The translations under genes were made by a program, and so were the position numbers. From the NCBI GenBank assembly GCA_964409685.1, contig CAYPEJ010000017.1, forward strand, positions 1 to 64,000: DNA of 64,000 bases, given 5' to 3'. Positions within the stretch are counted from its first letter, which is position 1. Each line of letters opens with the position of its first letter. Under the pieces are notes generated by a model, which saw only the letters and a program-made list of their open reading frames with translations, had not been told where the DNA came from and did no database searches. Shown here in pieces: positions 47,698 to 56,996 of this stretch. Origin of the DNA: Clostridium_AI sp964409685. GTDB taxonomy: Bacteria; Bacillota; Clostridia; Lachnospirales; Lachnospiraceae.

Positions 47698-50097
47698 TCA
47701 GTGTCCCTCGTAGAGATTGTTTGCTATCTCGCAAGGTGCTGTCAGGTCTACTCCCGGAAGCTTCGTTGTTTCCGACATCAGCTTCTCCACCCACTCTCTC
47801 ATGACTTCTGCTCCTGATTCTTCTACCTCAAAACACCACTGGTCATGAATCTGAGCTAGCGGCCAGAGCTTGATGCCCAGTTCTTTTGCTTTTCGCACAA
47901 TAGCCAGTCCTGCTCTATTAACCGTGTCTGCTCCCAAACTCTGCAACTGGAAGTTCAGACAGTTGTTGCGACAGTTCTTGAAGTCCATGTAGACCTTCAG
48001 AACCTCTTTCTCAGCTTCTTCTTTAGGCATGCCGTCCAGCATCAGTTGTCGAGCTAGTGCCATCCTGAACTTCCCGTCCATGATGTTGAGTCCGAAAGCA
48101 TCGTAGATTTCCTTACCCCTCTTGAGATGCCTGATCCTACCTACAAGATTGACTATCTTACCCTCCCGATACATTGTTGCTCTAGACCTGTCGTACCACC
48201 TCTTCAGGTCCGGAAATCCCTCGAAGTAGCCATCCACAAGCTTCTGTGCTTCTGCAGTCGAAACCTTGAGATTCTTACCTAGTGCATATGCAGTCATGCC
48301 GTAAGCCAGACCTAGGCTATAGGCTTTAGCACGTTGTCTAGCTACCGGATCTATTTTCTTGAGATAGACTGGTGACTTCTTGTCTGCGGAAACCCCGTTC
48401 GGAAACCTCTTCTTGTCTTGATCCAGCTTCTCGGTCTTGATAGCTACCGTACTATAGAAGTCGTACCCATGCCTGAAAATGTCTCTCAAACCTTCGTCAC
48501 CCGAAACCGAAGCAAAGCAGTGTGGCTCTAGTGACTCGTAGTCGGCATCCAGGATCTTACACCCGGGACGTGCTATCAGGAACTGCCTGACCAGGTGATT
48601 GTAGTGCACCACTATCTCCACGTCCTGATCATCTTCCATCGGGTGAGGCAGCTGCTGTAGGTTTGACGCGTACCTACCCGACACCGTACCATTCTGCTTG
48701 AAGTAGCCGTAGTAGATTCCATCCTCGCTTTCGGTCAAGAATCGTTCAATGTAGGTCGTGTAGATCTTCTGAAGTTTACGGTAGATCCTCAACTTCTCAC
48801 ACCAGGCATGTTTTTTGGACATTTCCCGGATCACAGCACCATCAAAACTATCCTTACCTGTTTCCTCGTTTGTCTTGACAGGTTCTTCTCCATAGTAGTT
48901 CTTGTTGAAGAGCATGTCTGCAATCTGAGAAGCTGACTGCACGTTAAAATAGTAGCCCTCGTTTTGATCTTTCCAGAGCTGAAGAGATATCTGCATTCTC
49001 TCCTTTTCCGGTACGAGTTCCGGATTCTTTGTTAACAAAAACTCTCGCTGCCACTCATCCTCCGGAGGAAGATCTAGTGCTTTTAGAGACGCTGCTGAGA
49101 TAGAATAACCTCTCGTTGTCTTGGGAAGTGGAATCGAGTGTCTCTCGATAAACATCCTACCCCAGGCTCCTCTCGGTGAACACGGAAAAGTCTTGAGTGC
49201 CTGATCCACAACCCATCTCTTGCCCGGTTCATCCTTCAGAAGTGTATTGATGACCTCGAGCTTGCACTCCTCCATGTCTCGCAAGATGTCAGCTTTTGTC
49301 TTTTCTAGAAGAGGTATGTCTACCATGATACCGCGATCTTCCATCGGAACCGTCACCTCTCGGTAAACCGGCATGACCTCGTCCTCGTAGAAGAACTTGA
49401 CAAGTCCGTCCTCCTCAAGCTTCTGGCTGTAGTAGTGAAAGATCCTGAGTGTCAGGTCTGTATCAGCTGCTGCATACTTACCCAGAATTTCCGGATCGGC
49501 TTTATAGATCTCGTAATTTGCATGAGTTACACTTCCACCGTGTTCTTTAATAGACTGCCAGAGTTCCAGCTGTTCCTCGTTAGCTGCCTTTTCTACATCC
49601 AGGCCAATCTCGTTCTGAATAGCTATTGCAATCTTCTTGAGTCCGAATGTTTCAGCACCTCCTCGACCTACACCCTCTTCCTGTACAGTGTGTACCAGCA
49701 TAATTCCTTCTGTCCAGAGAGACGGAAGAAGGTCTATTCCTAGATCGTGCTTTACGATTCGAGTATCGAAAGAACCGTTCCACATGATCAATTTTTTTCC
49801 ACACAGTTTCCTGAGAAGCTTTTTAGCTATTTCGACGCAGCCGTGTCCTCCAATTTGATGCTCTCTTATGGAGTTCGTTTCGAAATCGTAGTAGAGAATA
49901 GGAAAATAGTAGCTTAATCCTACTTTTCCACATACCGAAAAACCTATTACCTTGTCTTTACGAACATTAAGACCTGTTGTTTCTGTATCAAAGGCAATTG
50001 GATCTTCCACACAGCTCTCTATGTGGCTTATCAGTTCTACAACATCTCCCTCTGTTCGTATTATTCTGTACTGCTTTTCAATTACATTCTCAAACAT
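47698..50097 (-). CDS. polA: DNA polymerase I (family A) with 3'-5' exonuclease
   Basis: 799 residues. Exonuclease: AFDTETTGL (Exo I), NGSFDTRIV (Exo II) and YAAADTDLT (Exo III). Polymerase: DADYESLEPH (motif A), RAKAYSLGLAYGM (motif B) and QIHDQWCFEVEE (motif C). Motif C reads HDQ where HDE is usual. Lacks the N-terminal 5' nuclease, which is encoded separately at 55979. Main replicative enzyme. The ATG is preceded by TAGACTTAGGT, so a very short leader is likely. Confidence 0.94.
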   Translation of the reverse strand: MFENVIEKQYRIIRTEGDVVELISHIESCVEDPIAFDTETTGLNVRKDKVIGFSVCGKVGLSYYFPILYYDFETNSIREHQIGGHGCVEIAKKLLRKLCGKKLIMWNGSFDTRIVKHDLGIDLLPSLWTEGIMLVHTVQEEGVGRGGAETFGLKKIAIAIQNEIGLDVEKAANEEQLELWQSIKEHGGSVTHANYEIYKADPEILGKYAAADTDLTLRIFHYYSQKLEEDGLVKFFYEDEVMPVYREVTVPMEDRGIMVDIPLLEKTKADILRDMEECKLEVINTLLKDEPGKRWVVDQALKTFPCSPRGAWGRMFIERHSIPLPKTTRGYSISAASLKALDLPPEDEWQREFLLTKNPELVPEKERMQISLQLWKDQNEGYYFNVQSASQIADMLFNKNYYGEEPVKTNEETGKDSFDGAVIREMSKKHAWCEKLRIYRKLQKIYTTYIERFLTESEDGIYYGYFKQNGTVSGRYASNLQQLPHPMEDDQDVEIVVHYNHLVRQFLIARPGCKILDADYESLEPHCFASVSGDEGLRDIFRHGYDFYSTVAIKTEKLDQDKKRFPNGVSADKKSPVYLKKIDPVARQRAKAYSLGLAYGMTAYALGKNLKVSTAEAQKLVDGYFEGFPDLKRWYDRSRATMYREGKIVNLVGRIRHLKRGKEIYDAFGLNIMDGKFRMALARQLMLDGMPKEEAEKEVLKVYMDFKNCRNNCLNFQLQSLGADTVNRAGLAIVRKAKELGIKLWPLAQIHDQWCFEVEESGAEVMREWVEKLMSETTKLPGVDLTAPCEIANNLYEGH

Positions 50098-50111
50098 ACC
50101 TAAGTCTAACA

Positions 50112-50150
50112 GGAAAAGCTGAAGTTTCTCATCGATTCCTCAGCTTTCTC
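50112..50150 (-). terminator. Intrinsic terminator
   Basis: Minus strand AAAGCTGAGG ... ACTTCAGCTTT stem followed by TTCC, 20 bases past the stop of the 50170 gene and just before the polymerase promoter. Confidence 0.65.
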
Positions 50151-50169
50151 TAACGTTTTTCTCTATTCT

Positions 50170-50649
50170 CTAACTTTCGACCTTCTTCTTTCGGCCCCGG
50201 GACTTCTTTTCCGGTTGCAACTTCTTCCGGAGCTTCTGCAACTCCTCCTCCGAGAACTCTCCTCTTGTTGCTAACTGCTGATCCGGAAAATCTACTCTTC
50301 TGCCCAAAATCCGGAAACCTTCCCTCTCGTAGATCTTTTCTGCTCCGTCTGTAATATTGACCAGAAGCTTGTCTCGACCCTCTAGAGCGCAACTCTCGAG
50401 AACGTGGTGCAACAGTCGTGATCCTACCCTGTGTCTCCTATAATCCTCACACACAAATAGTCCCCTGATCGTACAAGTTCTACCAAAGTCTTCCAGTAAA
50501 GCATAGCCTACCGGAATATTTTCAGAGTCTCGAACCGTGAACACAAATCCCTGCATGTCCCTGCTGTTCCAGAGTCTGCAGAGTTCCTGTGAAAAGGGAT
50601 CCTCAATAGCCTGGACATCTTTCGGTATCCGGAGTGAACGTCTGATCAT
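50170..50649 (-). CDS. GNAT acetyltransferase 2
   Basis: 159 residues. YALLEDF, IRGLFVCEDYRRHRVGSRLL (acetyl-CoA loop) and AEKIYEREGFRILGRR give a complete GNAT domain, followed by a basic tail (KKSRGRKKKVES) that could bind nucleic acid. Overlaps the kinase gene by four bases, and that overlaps the amidoligase gene by four, forming a three-gene unit. Confidence 0.83.
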   Translation of the reverse strand: MIRRSLRIPKDVQAIEDPFSQELCRLWNSRDMQGFVFTVRDSENIPVGYALLEDFGRTCTIRGLFVCEDYRRHRVGSRLLHHVLESCALEGRDKLLVNITDGAEKIYEREGFRILGRRVDFPDQQLATRGEFSEEELQKLRKKLQPEKKSRGRKKKVES

Positions 50650-51218
50650 TTCTTCCCGTCTTCAAGTCTCTTGACAGTGTCCAAGATCGTCGAAACCCTC
50701 TTCTTGACCGGACCAGTCAGTTCTACTGCTCTCACCTTGTTCCAGAGTAGCTGTTCCCTGATCTCAGAATCCACATCTTTTCGAAGATCTTCGTCCAGAC
50801 TCCTGACTCCGTCATTCACGATCGGAAACTCTATTGGCAGGTAGAAGAACACGTCAATGTAGTTCCAGAGATCTGCACAACCTCTCTCGATCGAGTCTAG
50901 ACATGTCGAAGTAAGTTGCCAGCGATTTGCAAAACACCTACTGTAGGCTATAAAGTCAAACACGCACCTGTCCATGACATAGATCTTGCTCGGATCCTTT
51001 GCGTTCATTTCTACAATCTCAGCCATCCGGTGCGTAACTCCATCCAGGAGCTTGAGCTGAGCACTGTCGAGATTGTTCAGTCCGTCAACCTTTCGCTCCT
51101 CAGCCGTAATTGTTGATCTTGTACAGGAATCGAGACACACGAAATTCTCTTTTCCTCTAAAGTAGTCTACCAGTGTTGACTTACCACAACTGTGAGCTCC
51201 AGTAAATGCTATGATCAT
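50646..51218 (-). CDS. P-loop NTPase/kinase, NadR-like (AAA_28)
   Basis: 190 residues. Walker A GAHSCGKST at the start, VMDRCVFDFIAYSR (Walker B-like DR) and a lid region, the pattern of NadR/AAA_28 small-molecule kinases. Could phosphorylate a nucleoside or nucleotide, or a modified DNA base. Substrate unknown. Confidence 0.75.
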   Translation of the reverse strand: MIIAFTGAHSCGKSTLVDYFRGKENFVCLDSCTRSTITAEERKVDGLNNLDSAQLKLLDGVTHRMAEIVEMNAKDPSKIYVMDRCVFDFIAYSRCFANRWQLTSTCLDSIERGCADLWNYIDVFFYLPIEFPIVNDGVRSLDEDLRKDVDSEIREQLLWNKVRAVELTGPVKKRVSTILDTVKRLEDGKK

Positions 51219-52261
51219 ATCCTATAGTAGTTGTCTATTGTTCCACGTCCGAAATCAGTCTTCACAAGATTAAGGATAAGTTCCATTCCCTGATCGAAAG
51301 CCGAGTTCTCAAGCTTATATTCTGAAGGTGAGACTGTTCCGGTGTAGTGTTTAAAACACCCACACCTTCCCTTGGTTGACCTCGTGTTCTGCCACCCGAG
51401 TGCAAGATCTTCATCGAAGTTCAGTTTAGGAAACTTGAACTCACCCTCCGTGAGAATCTCTGCCACCGGTTTTCCGTCTACACCCTTGAGAGCTTCCTCC
51501 ACATACCTTTTTGCAAAATATAGTGTCGAATAGATCTCAACAGGATTGACCGATGCTCTGAAGATTCTGAACTCAACCGTTTCACCCTTGGTAAGATTAA
51601 ACAGGTTGAATGCTGTTCGGTGAGAACCGGTTGTAGGCACTCTCATGTCCGTGTCCCAAAACCAGTCGTCACAACTAACTCTTTCGAGAGCATTCAGAAC
51701 TTCCGGTACGGTGCTGGCTTTCTCAATCAGTTCATACAGGTCCGGGTTGATTGACTTACCGTCTCCTACCAGGAGGTAGTCCTGAACCCATGTTACCAGC
51801 CCGGAGTTGCGAACTTCTTGAGCTTCTGCTTCATCGTAGCCGCAACATGCCCTGATCAGGTCTGCCTCGTTAACTCTCGTGTAGGCAAACAGATTCTTGA
51901 TTGACTGAAGATCATCCTTGATACCGGCTATACCCACATGAATGTGTCCGTGATTCGGACAAGCTACTGCAACTGTACTGAACCTGTTCATGATGTCCAT
52001 GATTCGGTACATCTGTGACTCGATAGTGCTCGAAGGTTGAGTGTGAATCTCTCCTCCAACCGGACAGTCTAGACAGAGTGGATCTGTTCCGTGACCTTTC
52101 CACTTGCCTTTTGTATTCACAATATCTATCTCACTACCCATGTAGTAGCCAGCGATCTTGGGACCTTCCCAGCTTCCCACACTTTCCGGAATGTCTACCC
52201 TCCTGTCTGTGTCACTCCACTCTAGTTCACAACCGAACGTAAGTCTATTGCTATTTGTCAT
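51215..52261 (-). CDS. Amidoligase (COOH-NH2 ligase, glutamine-synthetase fold)
   Basis: 348 residues. FGCELEW, GGEIHTQPS, HIHVGIAG, and TVEFRIFRAS are the family's metal- and ATP-binding positions. Members join a carboxyl to an amine to form peptide-like links. In phages they occur with base-modification and surface-modification genes. Here it heads a unit with a kinase and an acetyltransferase. The TAGACTTGGG element 32 bases upstream could be its promoter. Confidence 0.8.
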   Translation of the reverse strand: MTNSNRLTFGCELEWSDTDRRVDIPESVGSWEGPKIAGYYMGSEIDIVNTKGKWKGHGTDPLCLDCPVGGEIHTQPSSTIESQMYRIMDIMNRFSTVAVACPNHGHIHVGIAGIKDDLQSIKNLFAYTRVNEADLIRACCGYDEAEAQEVRNSGLVTWVQDYLLVGDGKSINPDLYELIEKASTVPEVLNALERVSCDDWFWDTDMRVPTTGSHRTAFNLFNLTKGETVEFRIFRASVNPVEIYSTLYFAKRYVEEALKGVDGKPVAEILTEGEFKFPKLNFDEDLALGWQNTRSTKGRCGCFKHYTGTVSPSEYKLENSAFDQGMELILNLVKTDFGRGTIDNYYRI

Positions 52262-52302
52262 ATCTGTTACTATTTCCCAAGTCTATGAATTTTGACGCGG
52301 AA

Positions 52303-52785
52303 CTACGAACCTTTTTTCGCAATAATTTTCTCTCGTCGAACAGGGTAGCGGTAGCCGTCAAATGCTCCGATGTTGTAGAGGGTCACACTGTTCGCACCTT
52401 TTCGGAACTCAAACTCCTGATCCTCTTCCGAAACTATTTCCTCTACCACTCCAAAAATCGTAGCACCTGCAAACCGGGCTGCTACCGTGTCTCCAACCTC
52501 AACCTTGCCCTTGTAGGTCTCGAAGACCGGACCGTCAGGCTTGCACATCTTACGTCTCTTGTCTACCAGCTTTCTCTGTTCCTCGTACCTGGCCTTCTTG
52601 AGTTCCTCCGGCGACATGTTCTCTCGAGCCTGACGGGCTGCCCGGCGTTCGGCTCTTTCTGCTGCTAGTTTCTCTCGCTCGGCTTTCCGGGCTTCCCGGG
52701 CAGCAAGCTTCTCGTGTCTCTCCTTGGCATAGGCTTCTCGGGCAGCTACGACCTCGGCATGCGATCTCTTCTTTTTTCTTTCCAT
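52303..52785 (-). CDS. Basic coiled-coil protein with C-terminal beta domain
   Basis: 160 residues. First 75 residues are an Arg/Ala/Glu/Lys helix (EARKAEREKLAAERAERRAA); the end (KVEVGDTVAARFAGATIFGV) resembles an SH3-like barrel. Could bind nucleic acid. No family recognised. Confidence 0.6.
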   Translation of the reverse strand: MERKKKRSHAEVVAAREAYAKERHEKLAAREARKAEREKLAAERAERRAARQARENMSPEELKKARYEEQRKLVDKRRKMCKPDGPVFETYKGKVEVGDTVAARFAGATIFGVVEEIVSEEDQEFEFRKGANSVTLYNIGAFDGYRYPVRREKIIAKKGS

Positions 52786-52805
52786 GTCTAGTGAGTAGGA
52801 AAATA

Positions 52806-52834
52806 GGGTAGAACAATGAGGAAATTCTACCCCA
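52806..52834 (-). terminator. Intrinsic terminator
   Basis: Minus strand GGGTAGAA-TTTCCTCATTG-TTCTACCC stem followed by TATTTTCC, after the 52850 gene. Confidence 0.68.
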
Positions 52835-52880
52835 ATACCTTACTAATGTTTAACGTTCGCCTTTGTTCTCCTTAAAATTC
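52830..52880 (-). repeat. Dispersed repeat, copy 8 (partial)
   Basis: AATTTTAAGGAGAACAAAGGCGAACGTTAAACATTAGTAAGG resembles the first half of copy 6 (AATTTTAAGGAGAACAAAG) with an eroded core. Here the first part is the coding end of the 52850 gene (NFKENKGER), which may show where the repeat's front came from. Confidence 0.5.
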
Positions 52881-53107
52881 CCTATAGATTCCTCAAGTTC
52901 TCCTGTCGCTTTCCCGATACTGGCTAGAGCTTTTCGAGTATCTAGCAGGGTTGCTCGAAGTTCCTCAAGAGCATTCAGGTTCTGTGCAAGCTCTTCAAGA
53001 ACCGTCTCCACTTCCGCTAGAGGTAGGTAGGCTGTTCCGTCAATCGTGACCGTGGGTACCCTATCCCTGAGTACCTCTCTGAAGGTCTTGCTGAAATTGT
53101 CCTGCAT
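52850..53107 (-). CDS. Small coiled-coil protein
   Basis: 85 residues with a long heptad helix (EVETVLEELAQNLNALEELRATL) and a polar end. Overlaps the next gene by 47 bases in another frame. No family recognised. Confidence 0.6.
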   Translation of the reverse strand: MQDNFSKTFREVLRDRVPTVTIDGTAYLPLAEVETVLEELAQNLNALEELRATLLDTRKALASIGKATGELEESIGNFKENKGER

Positions 53108-53564
53108 ATAGATTCTCTTTACTAACCTCTCTTGTTTCCATCACGAGTGTCTGGGCAACTCTTGCACCGTAGCCAATCTTAACCGGTCTGAACACCTGCA
53201 TAAAACTTCCCATCTGATCTGTCTCAAAGCCGGCATCGAACTGACTGGACCTGATAATGACTCCACATCTCAAGAGTGACGATCTCTGAACAAATGTCAT
53301 AGCCAGGTCACTTGGCATCTTGCATCCTTCGGCAAACGTGATCTCGTAGTAGCCCGGTTCCAGGTTCCAGTACTTTTCGTCCACAAGACTGACCGGTCGG
53401 TAGTCCGGAAGCACGGTCTTGCCTTCTGCCGGAACATAGCCTACTCCCACAACCTCGGAAATCCCAACTACCCGGAGGTCTACACCCTGCTGCTGTACAG
53501 CGTGTTCAAGATCAACGTTTGTGAGAATACCTCTCTCGATTATTTCTTTTCCTGTCAGTTGCAT
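53061..53564 (-). CDS. dCTP deaminase / dUTPase-family protein
   Basis: 167 residues. QQQGVDLRVVG, KMPSDLAMTFVQRSSLLRCG and QFDAGFETDQMG are the nucleotide-binding motifs of the trimeric dCTP deaminase/dUTPase fold; the RSSLLR-type motif favours the deaminase side. It would supply dUMP for the ThyX-like enzyme and limit uracil in DNA. Confidence 0.78.
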   Translation of the reverse strand: MQLTGKEIIERGILTNVDLEHAVQQQGVDLRVVGISEVVGVGYVPAEGKTVLPDYRPVSLVDEKYWNLEPGYYEITFAEGCKMPSDLAMTFVQRSSLLRCGVIIRSSQFDAGFETDQMGSFMQVFRPVKIGYGARVAQTLVMETREVSKENLYAGQFQQDLQRGTQG

Positions 53565-53809
53565 GTTATCTGATTTTCTGTAATTGCTGTTCTGTCTGTT
53601 TCCGAAAACAAGTCAATCTCATCGAAAAGACCAACGTTTTCTGAAATTTCGGCTGCCGTAACCCTTTCGTAGTCATCTGATCCCTCTACCGGTTCTGAAA
53701 TGAGGTAGAGTCTATCACTTTCAAACTTAAAATCCCAAACCGGATTACCGTCCACGAAAACTACCTGCCCCGGATCTGCAACCTTTTCTACAAATTCTTT
53801 CCAAGTCAT
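53555..53809 (-). CDS. Small acidic hypothetical protein
   Basis: 84 residues, acidic, beta-rich middle (PGQVVFVDGNPVWDFKF). Overlaps the deaminase gene by ten bases. No family recognised. Confidence 0.55.
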   Translation of the reverse strand: MTWKEFVEKVADPGQVVFVDGNPVWDFKFESDRLYLISEPVEGSDDYERVTAAEISENVGLFDEIDLFSETDRTAITENQITCN

Positions 53810-53824
53810 ATTTGTCTGCTGTGA

Positions 53825-54145
53825 TTAAATCCTCTCCACTTTCCAGTCCTTGTATGCATTCAGGATCCTACCCGAAATCTCTTTCCACGTATCAATATAC
53901 TCCTGAAGACTACTGTACAACTTACCGTCCTCATGCAACTGTCTCCTTGCAATTCTGTCCAGGCAAGACATGAATGTTGACGGATAGCACTCGTCGGTGG
54001 CCACGAGCTTACCTGCTGCACTCACACGTTTACGAGCTACCGTATATCCGTCTGAGATCTTTATGAAATAGGGATCGAGAATCTCGTCTTCCACGATCGT
54101 ACCGGTGAACTTGTCACCTATAATCTGCGTAACACTTTCCATATT
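53825..54145 (-). CDS. Uncharacterised protein
   Basis: 106 residues from MESVTQIIGDKFTGTIVED. The frame opens 42 bases earlier, but 54145 lies just after the 54153 stop and is a better start. Compact beta start, then helices (LSCLDRIARRQL-like). No family recognised. Confidence 0.55.
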   Translation of the reverse strand, partial: NMESVTQIIGDKFTGTIVEDEILDPYFIKISDGYTVARKRVSAAGKLVATDECYPSTFMSCLDRIARRQLHEDGKLYSSLQEYIDTWKEISGRILNAYKDWKVERI

Positions 54146-54152
54146 TTTAATT

Positions 54153-54551
54153 TTAAAACTCCTCCATGCTTCCGGAAGCTGCCACAAACCAGCTATCCTC
54201 TACTCGCTCCGGGTACAGTTTGCAGCACCTGTCGCAATTTACCAGTACCCTGTAGTACTTCTCTGTCTCCGGTACCCGGATCTCGAATGACTTTCCTGAC
54301 TGAGTACTATCTACAATGTTCTGATACTTGTCGTTGTTTGTCCTGGAACCACTAGCTGTCAGTGGTTTGTAGGCCGAATCCAGACTAGCTGAATAGGTCT
54401 GGGTTCTATTGTCCCACTCTACCGTGTAACCCACTGTACTGTTCCAGTTCTTACCATCTGGGGATGTCCAAAACTGTAGCTGATAGGCCTCATTAGAAGG
54501 TTTGAGTAACCTTCCCAGGTACTGAATATTTAGTTTTACTAGTTTGTCCAT
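54153..54551 (-). CDS. Uncharacterised beta-rich protein
   Basis: 132 residues, probably all-beta (YQLQFWTSPDGKNWNSTVGY, FEIRVPETEKYYRVLVNC), somewhat like fibronectin-III or carbohydrate-binding folds, with a CDRCC near the end. No secure family. Follows the helicase by three bases. Confidence 0.55.
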   Translation of the reverse strand: MDKLVKLNIQYLGRLLKPSNEAYQLQFWTSPDGKNWNSTVGYTVEWDNRTQTYSASLDSAYKPLTASGSRTNNDKYQNIVDSTQSGKSFEIRVPETEKYYRVLVNCDRCCKLYPERVEDSWFVAASGSMEEF

Positions 54552-54554
54552 ACT

Positions 54555-55907
54555 CTACTTCTTGAAAAAGCTTTCCATTATGTGGCGATCGACATTAAAA
54601 GCTGCTGCAGGGCTGTTCTTGGCAACAAGTGCATCATCGATGTCCAGCTGTTTTTTAAACTCTGCTGAACCATTTGAGGTGTTCAGTGTGATCTCAAACG
54701 TGTTACCGTCCTCTCCGTACCTGTTCTTCATGATGTGAATTCGTCCCGTACCCAGAACCTTGTCTTCCTTTGTTCTCGAAAGTGAGAATGCCATGTCAGC
54801 TACCATCATCTTGTCGTAGCTACCAGCTGCCTTGTCACCCTCGACAACCTGGTCCCTTGCTCCTGAACGATTTACCTGTGAAGGTGACACAACCGGAATC
54901 CTAAGCTCCTTTGCCAGTCCCTTGGCTCCAATATAGTTGTCATCAATCTCGTCCTTTTTCTCACGGTAACCTCCCCTGGGTGGCTTGAGATAGTCTATGT
55001 AGTCGATGATAATCAGGTCTGGACTAATTCCGTCGTTCTTGCACTTCTGAATGTGACTCTCGAGAGTACTGATCGAAGCTGCTTTTGGTGGATACTCCTT
55101 GATTATCAGGTTACCCGGAAGCTCGTTCATCATCCTGTCTACCTCATCTCGATGTTCTCTCAACTCTTCTACAGAGTAGCCAGTCATGTAACTGTCGAAC
55201 CTGCGAGCCACATAGTTTTCACCCAGTTCAAGAGAATAGTAGATCACATTGTATCCTAACTGCACTGCATTTGCGGCAATTGCTATCGACAGCCAGGACT
55301 TACCTGTACCAGGACCTCCAAATATCAGTGCCAGGTCTCCAGGTCCGAGTCCTCCGGCAAACAAATTATTTATGGGTTCCCAGGGAGTCGGAATCGTGGG
55401 TCGATAGTCGTCTCGATACCTGGACTCAACATCCTTCTTGTACTCGTGTCCCTTACTCTTTTCTTGTCCAGCCCGGAGTGCCTTCTCAATCAGGTTTCGA
55501 ATTCCTTCGTAGTTCTCAGCTTTGAGTAGATCTGTTGAAGCTATGATTGCGTTTCTCATCTCCTGATTTCTACAGAAGGATGTAAACTCTTCCTTAACCC
55601 AGTCAACATCGTCACTACTCTGGACAGCCTGGCATGCATTGCGAAGGTCTTCCTTAACCGCTACCTTGAGGACATCATTCTCAAGCTTAGCCATGTTGGC
55701 CTTGAGAACTTCCGGAGTAATCGTCGTGTGAAATTCATCAAAATAGCTAACTACCTGGTGAATGATCCACTTGAGAGCCTCACTATCAAAATAGGCCTCC
55801 TGAAGAATATCTCTCACGTTCAGGACAAATTCCTTGTCCGTTAACAAGGCTCCAATGACCTTCAGCTGAAAACTCTTGCCGTAGTCTGATAAGCGTCTTA
55901 ATGTCAT
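54555..55907 (-). CDS. Replicative DNA helicase, DnaB/gp41 type
   Basis: 450 residues. N-terminal helical domain (about 1-150), then GGPGTGKSWLSIAIA (Walker A), LIIIDYIDYL (Walker B) and SPSQVNRSG (motif H3), the RecA-fold core of DnaB-type ring helicases, as in T4 gp41. No primase domain is attached. Confidence 0.92.
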   Translation of the reverse strand: MTLRRLSDYGKSFQLKVIGALLTDKEFVLNVRDILQEAYFDSEALKWIIHQVVSYFDEFHTTITPEVLKANMAKLENDVLKVAVKEDLRNACQAVQSSDDVDWVKEEFTSFCRNQEMRNAIIASTDLLKAENYEGIRNLIEKALRAGQEKSKGHEYKKDVESRYRDDYRPTIPTPWEPINNLFAGGLGPGDLALIFGGPGTGKSWLSIAIAANAVQLGYNVIYYSLELGENYVARRFDSYMTGYSVEELREHRDEVDRMMNELPGNLIIKEYPPKAASISTLESHIQKCKNDGISPDLIIIDYIDYLKPPRGGYREKKDEIDDNYIGAKGLAKELRIPVVSPSQVNRSGARDQVVEGDKAAGSYDKMMVADMAFSLSRTKEDKVLGTGRIHIMKNRYGEDGNTFEITLNTSNGSAEFKKQLDIDDALVAKNSPAAAFNVDRHIMESFFKK

Positions 55908-55978
55908 GTTCTACTATTCTCTTGTTACTTCCTATACCCGAAGACTATAGGTAAGTACGCAATCGTACCAATTTTTTC

Positions 55979-56995
55979 CTAGAAATTTTGCAGATATCCG
56001 AAGGTTGACAACCACTTTTCAGTGTCCCCGGTAATACCGTCGATGCAGTCTTGTTCCAGGTAGAGTAGAAAAGGTCCGGTGCTTAGCTTTGGTACAGGAG
56101 CCTTGATCAAATCCCGAACACGTTCCTTTTCTTGTTCATCTAGAACCGTGTTGTTGAGGTCCATCATCTTGAAATTGGTCTCTACGGTGTTCCACTCATT
56201 GAGAATGGTTGCACAGATTGTACGCTTGCCGAGTTGTTCCGAACAGGTATCGTAGATGTACTGCAGATCACACTCCGGGTCCGTAGCAAGCTTCGGAAAA
56301 TTCTTGCAAAGTGTCTTCACACCGGCTCCCTTTATGCCTCGCAGGTTGTCAGACTTGTCACCGACCAGAGCCTTCACGATGTTGTAGTTTTCCGGCAAGA
56401 CCTCTAGAAACTTAAAAGTTTCCTCGTAGTTGTACAGGATCTTCTTCGTGGGAGAATAGACCTGCACATTACTGTCTACCAGTTGCAAAAAATCTCGGTC
56501 CGAAGACATGATTGTTACCTTGTGACCGGCACACGACCCGCTCCTGGCCAGGTAGGCTATGACGTCATCTGCCTCTAGTTTGTCCATCTCGATACTCGAG
56601 ACCGGTAGACACTCAAGGTAGTCCTGAATTCGAGATGCCTGGTTCCAGACAGATCTCATCTCGTCTGCCTTGTTGTCAAAAATATCCCAGTGTACCACCC
56701 CTGCATTCTTTCGCTGAGCCTTGTAGTTGGCATTCATGTTCTTGCGATGCTGCGATCCTCCCCTACCGTCCCACACAATAATGACTCGAGTAGGGTTCAC
56801 GAGTCGCATAATGTATCCCACGGACTTGAGAAAGCCCGTAATTCCACCCACGTGTTCTCCCCTGGGGTTGACCGCCGTGGACACACTGAAGGCTCTCATG
56901 AGGGTATTTAGTCCGTCAACCAGTAGGATATGATCATTTCGTTTCCTAGGCTCGGCTGGGAGTCTGGACAACATTTCTGCGTATTTTGATTCCAT
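55979..56995 (-). CDS. 5'-3' exonuclease (FEN / RNase H-like)
   Basis: 338 residues. LVDGLNTLMRAF, IIVWDGRGGSQHRKNMNANY, KLEADDVIAYLAR, SSDRDFLQLVD and VGDKSDNLRGIKGAGVKT give all the acidic metal sites and the helix-hairpin-helix of the Pol I 5' nuclease family. It removes RNA primers and flaps and complements the polymerase that lacks this domain. Confidence 0.93.
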   Translation of the reverse strand: MESKYAEMLSRLPAEPRKRNDHILLVDGLNTLMRAFSVSTAVNPRGEHVGGITGFLKSVGYIMRLVNPTRVIIVWDGRGGSQHRKNMNANYKAQRKNAGVVHWDIFDNKADEMRSVWNQASRIQDYLECLPVSSIEMDKLEADDVIAYLARSGSCAGHKVTIMSSDRDFLQLVDSNVQVYSPTKKILYNYEETFKFLEVLPENYNIVKALVGDKSDNLRGIKGAGVKTLCKNFPKLATDPECDLQYIYDTCSEQLGKRTICATILNEWNTVETNFKMMDLNNTVLDEQEKERVRDLIKAPVPKLSTGPFLLYLEQDCIDGITGDTEKWLSTFGYLQNF

Positions 56996-56996
56996 A

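Noticed and set aside
43730..50097. Introns in groEL or polA because homing nucleases are adjacent
   Set aside because: Both genes read through without interruption and all motifs are in one frame.
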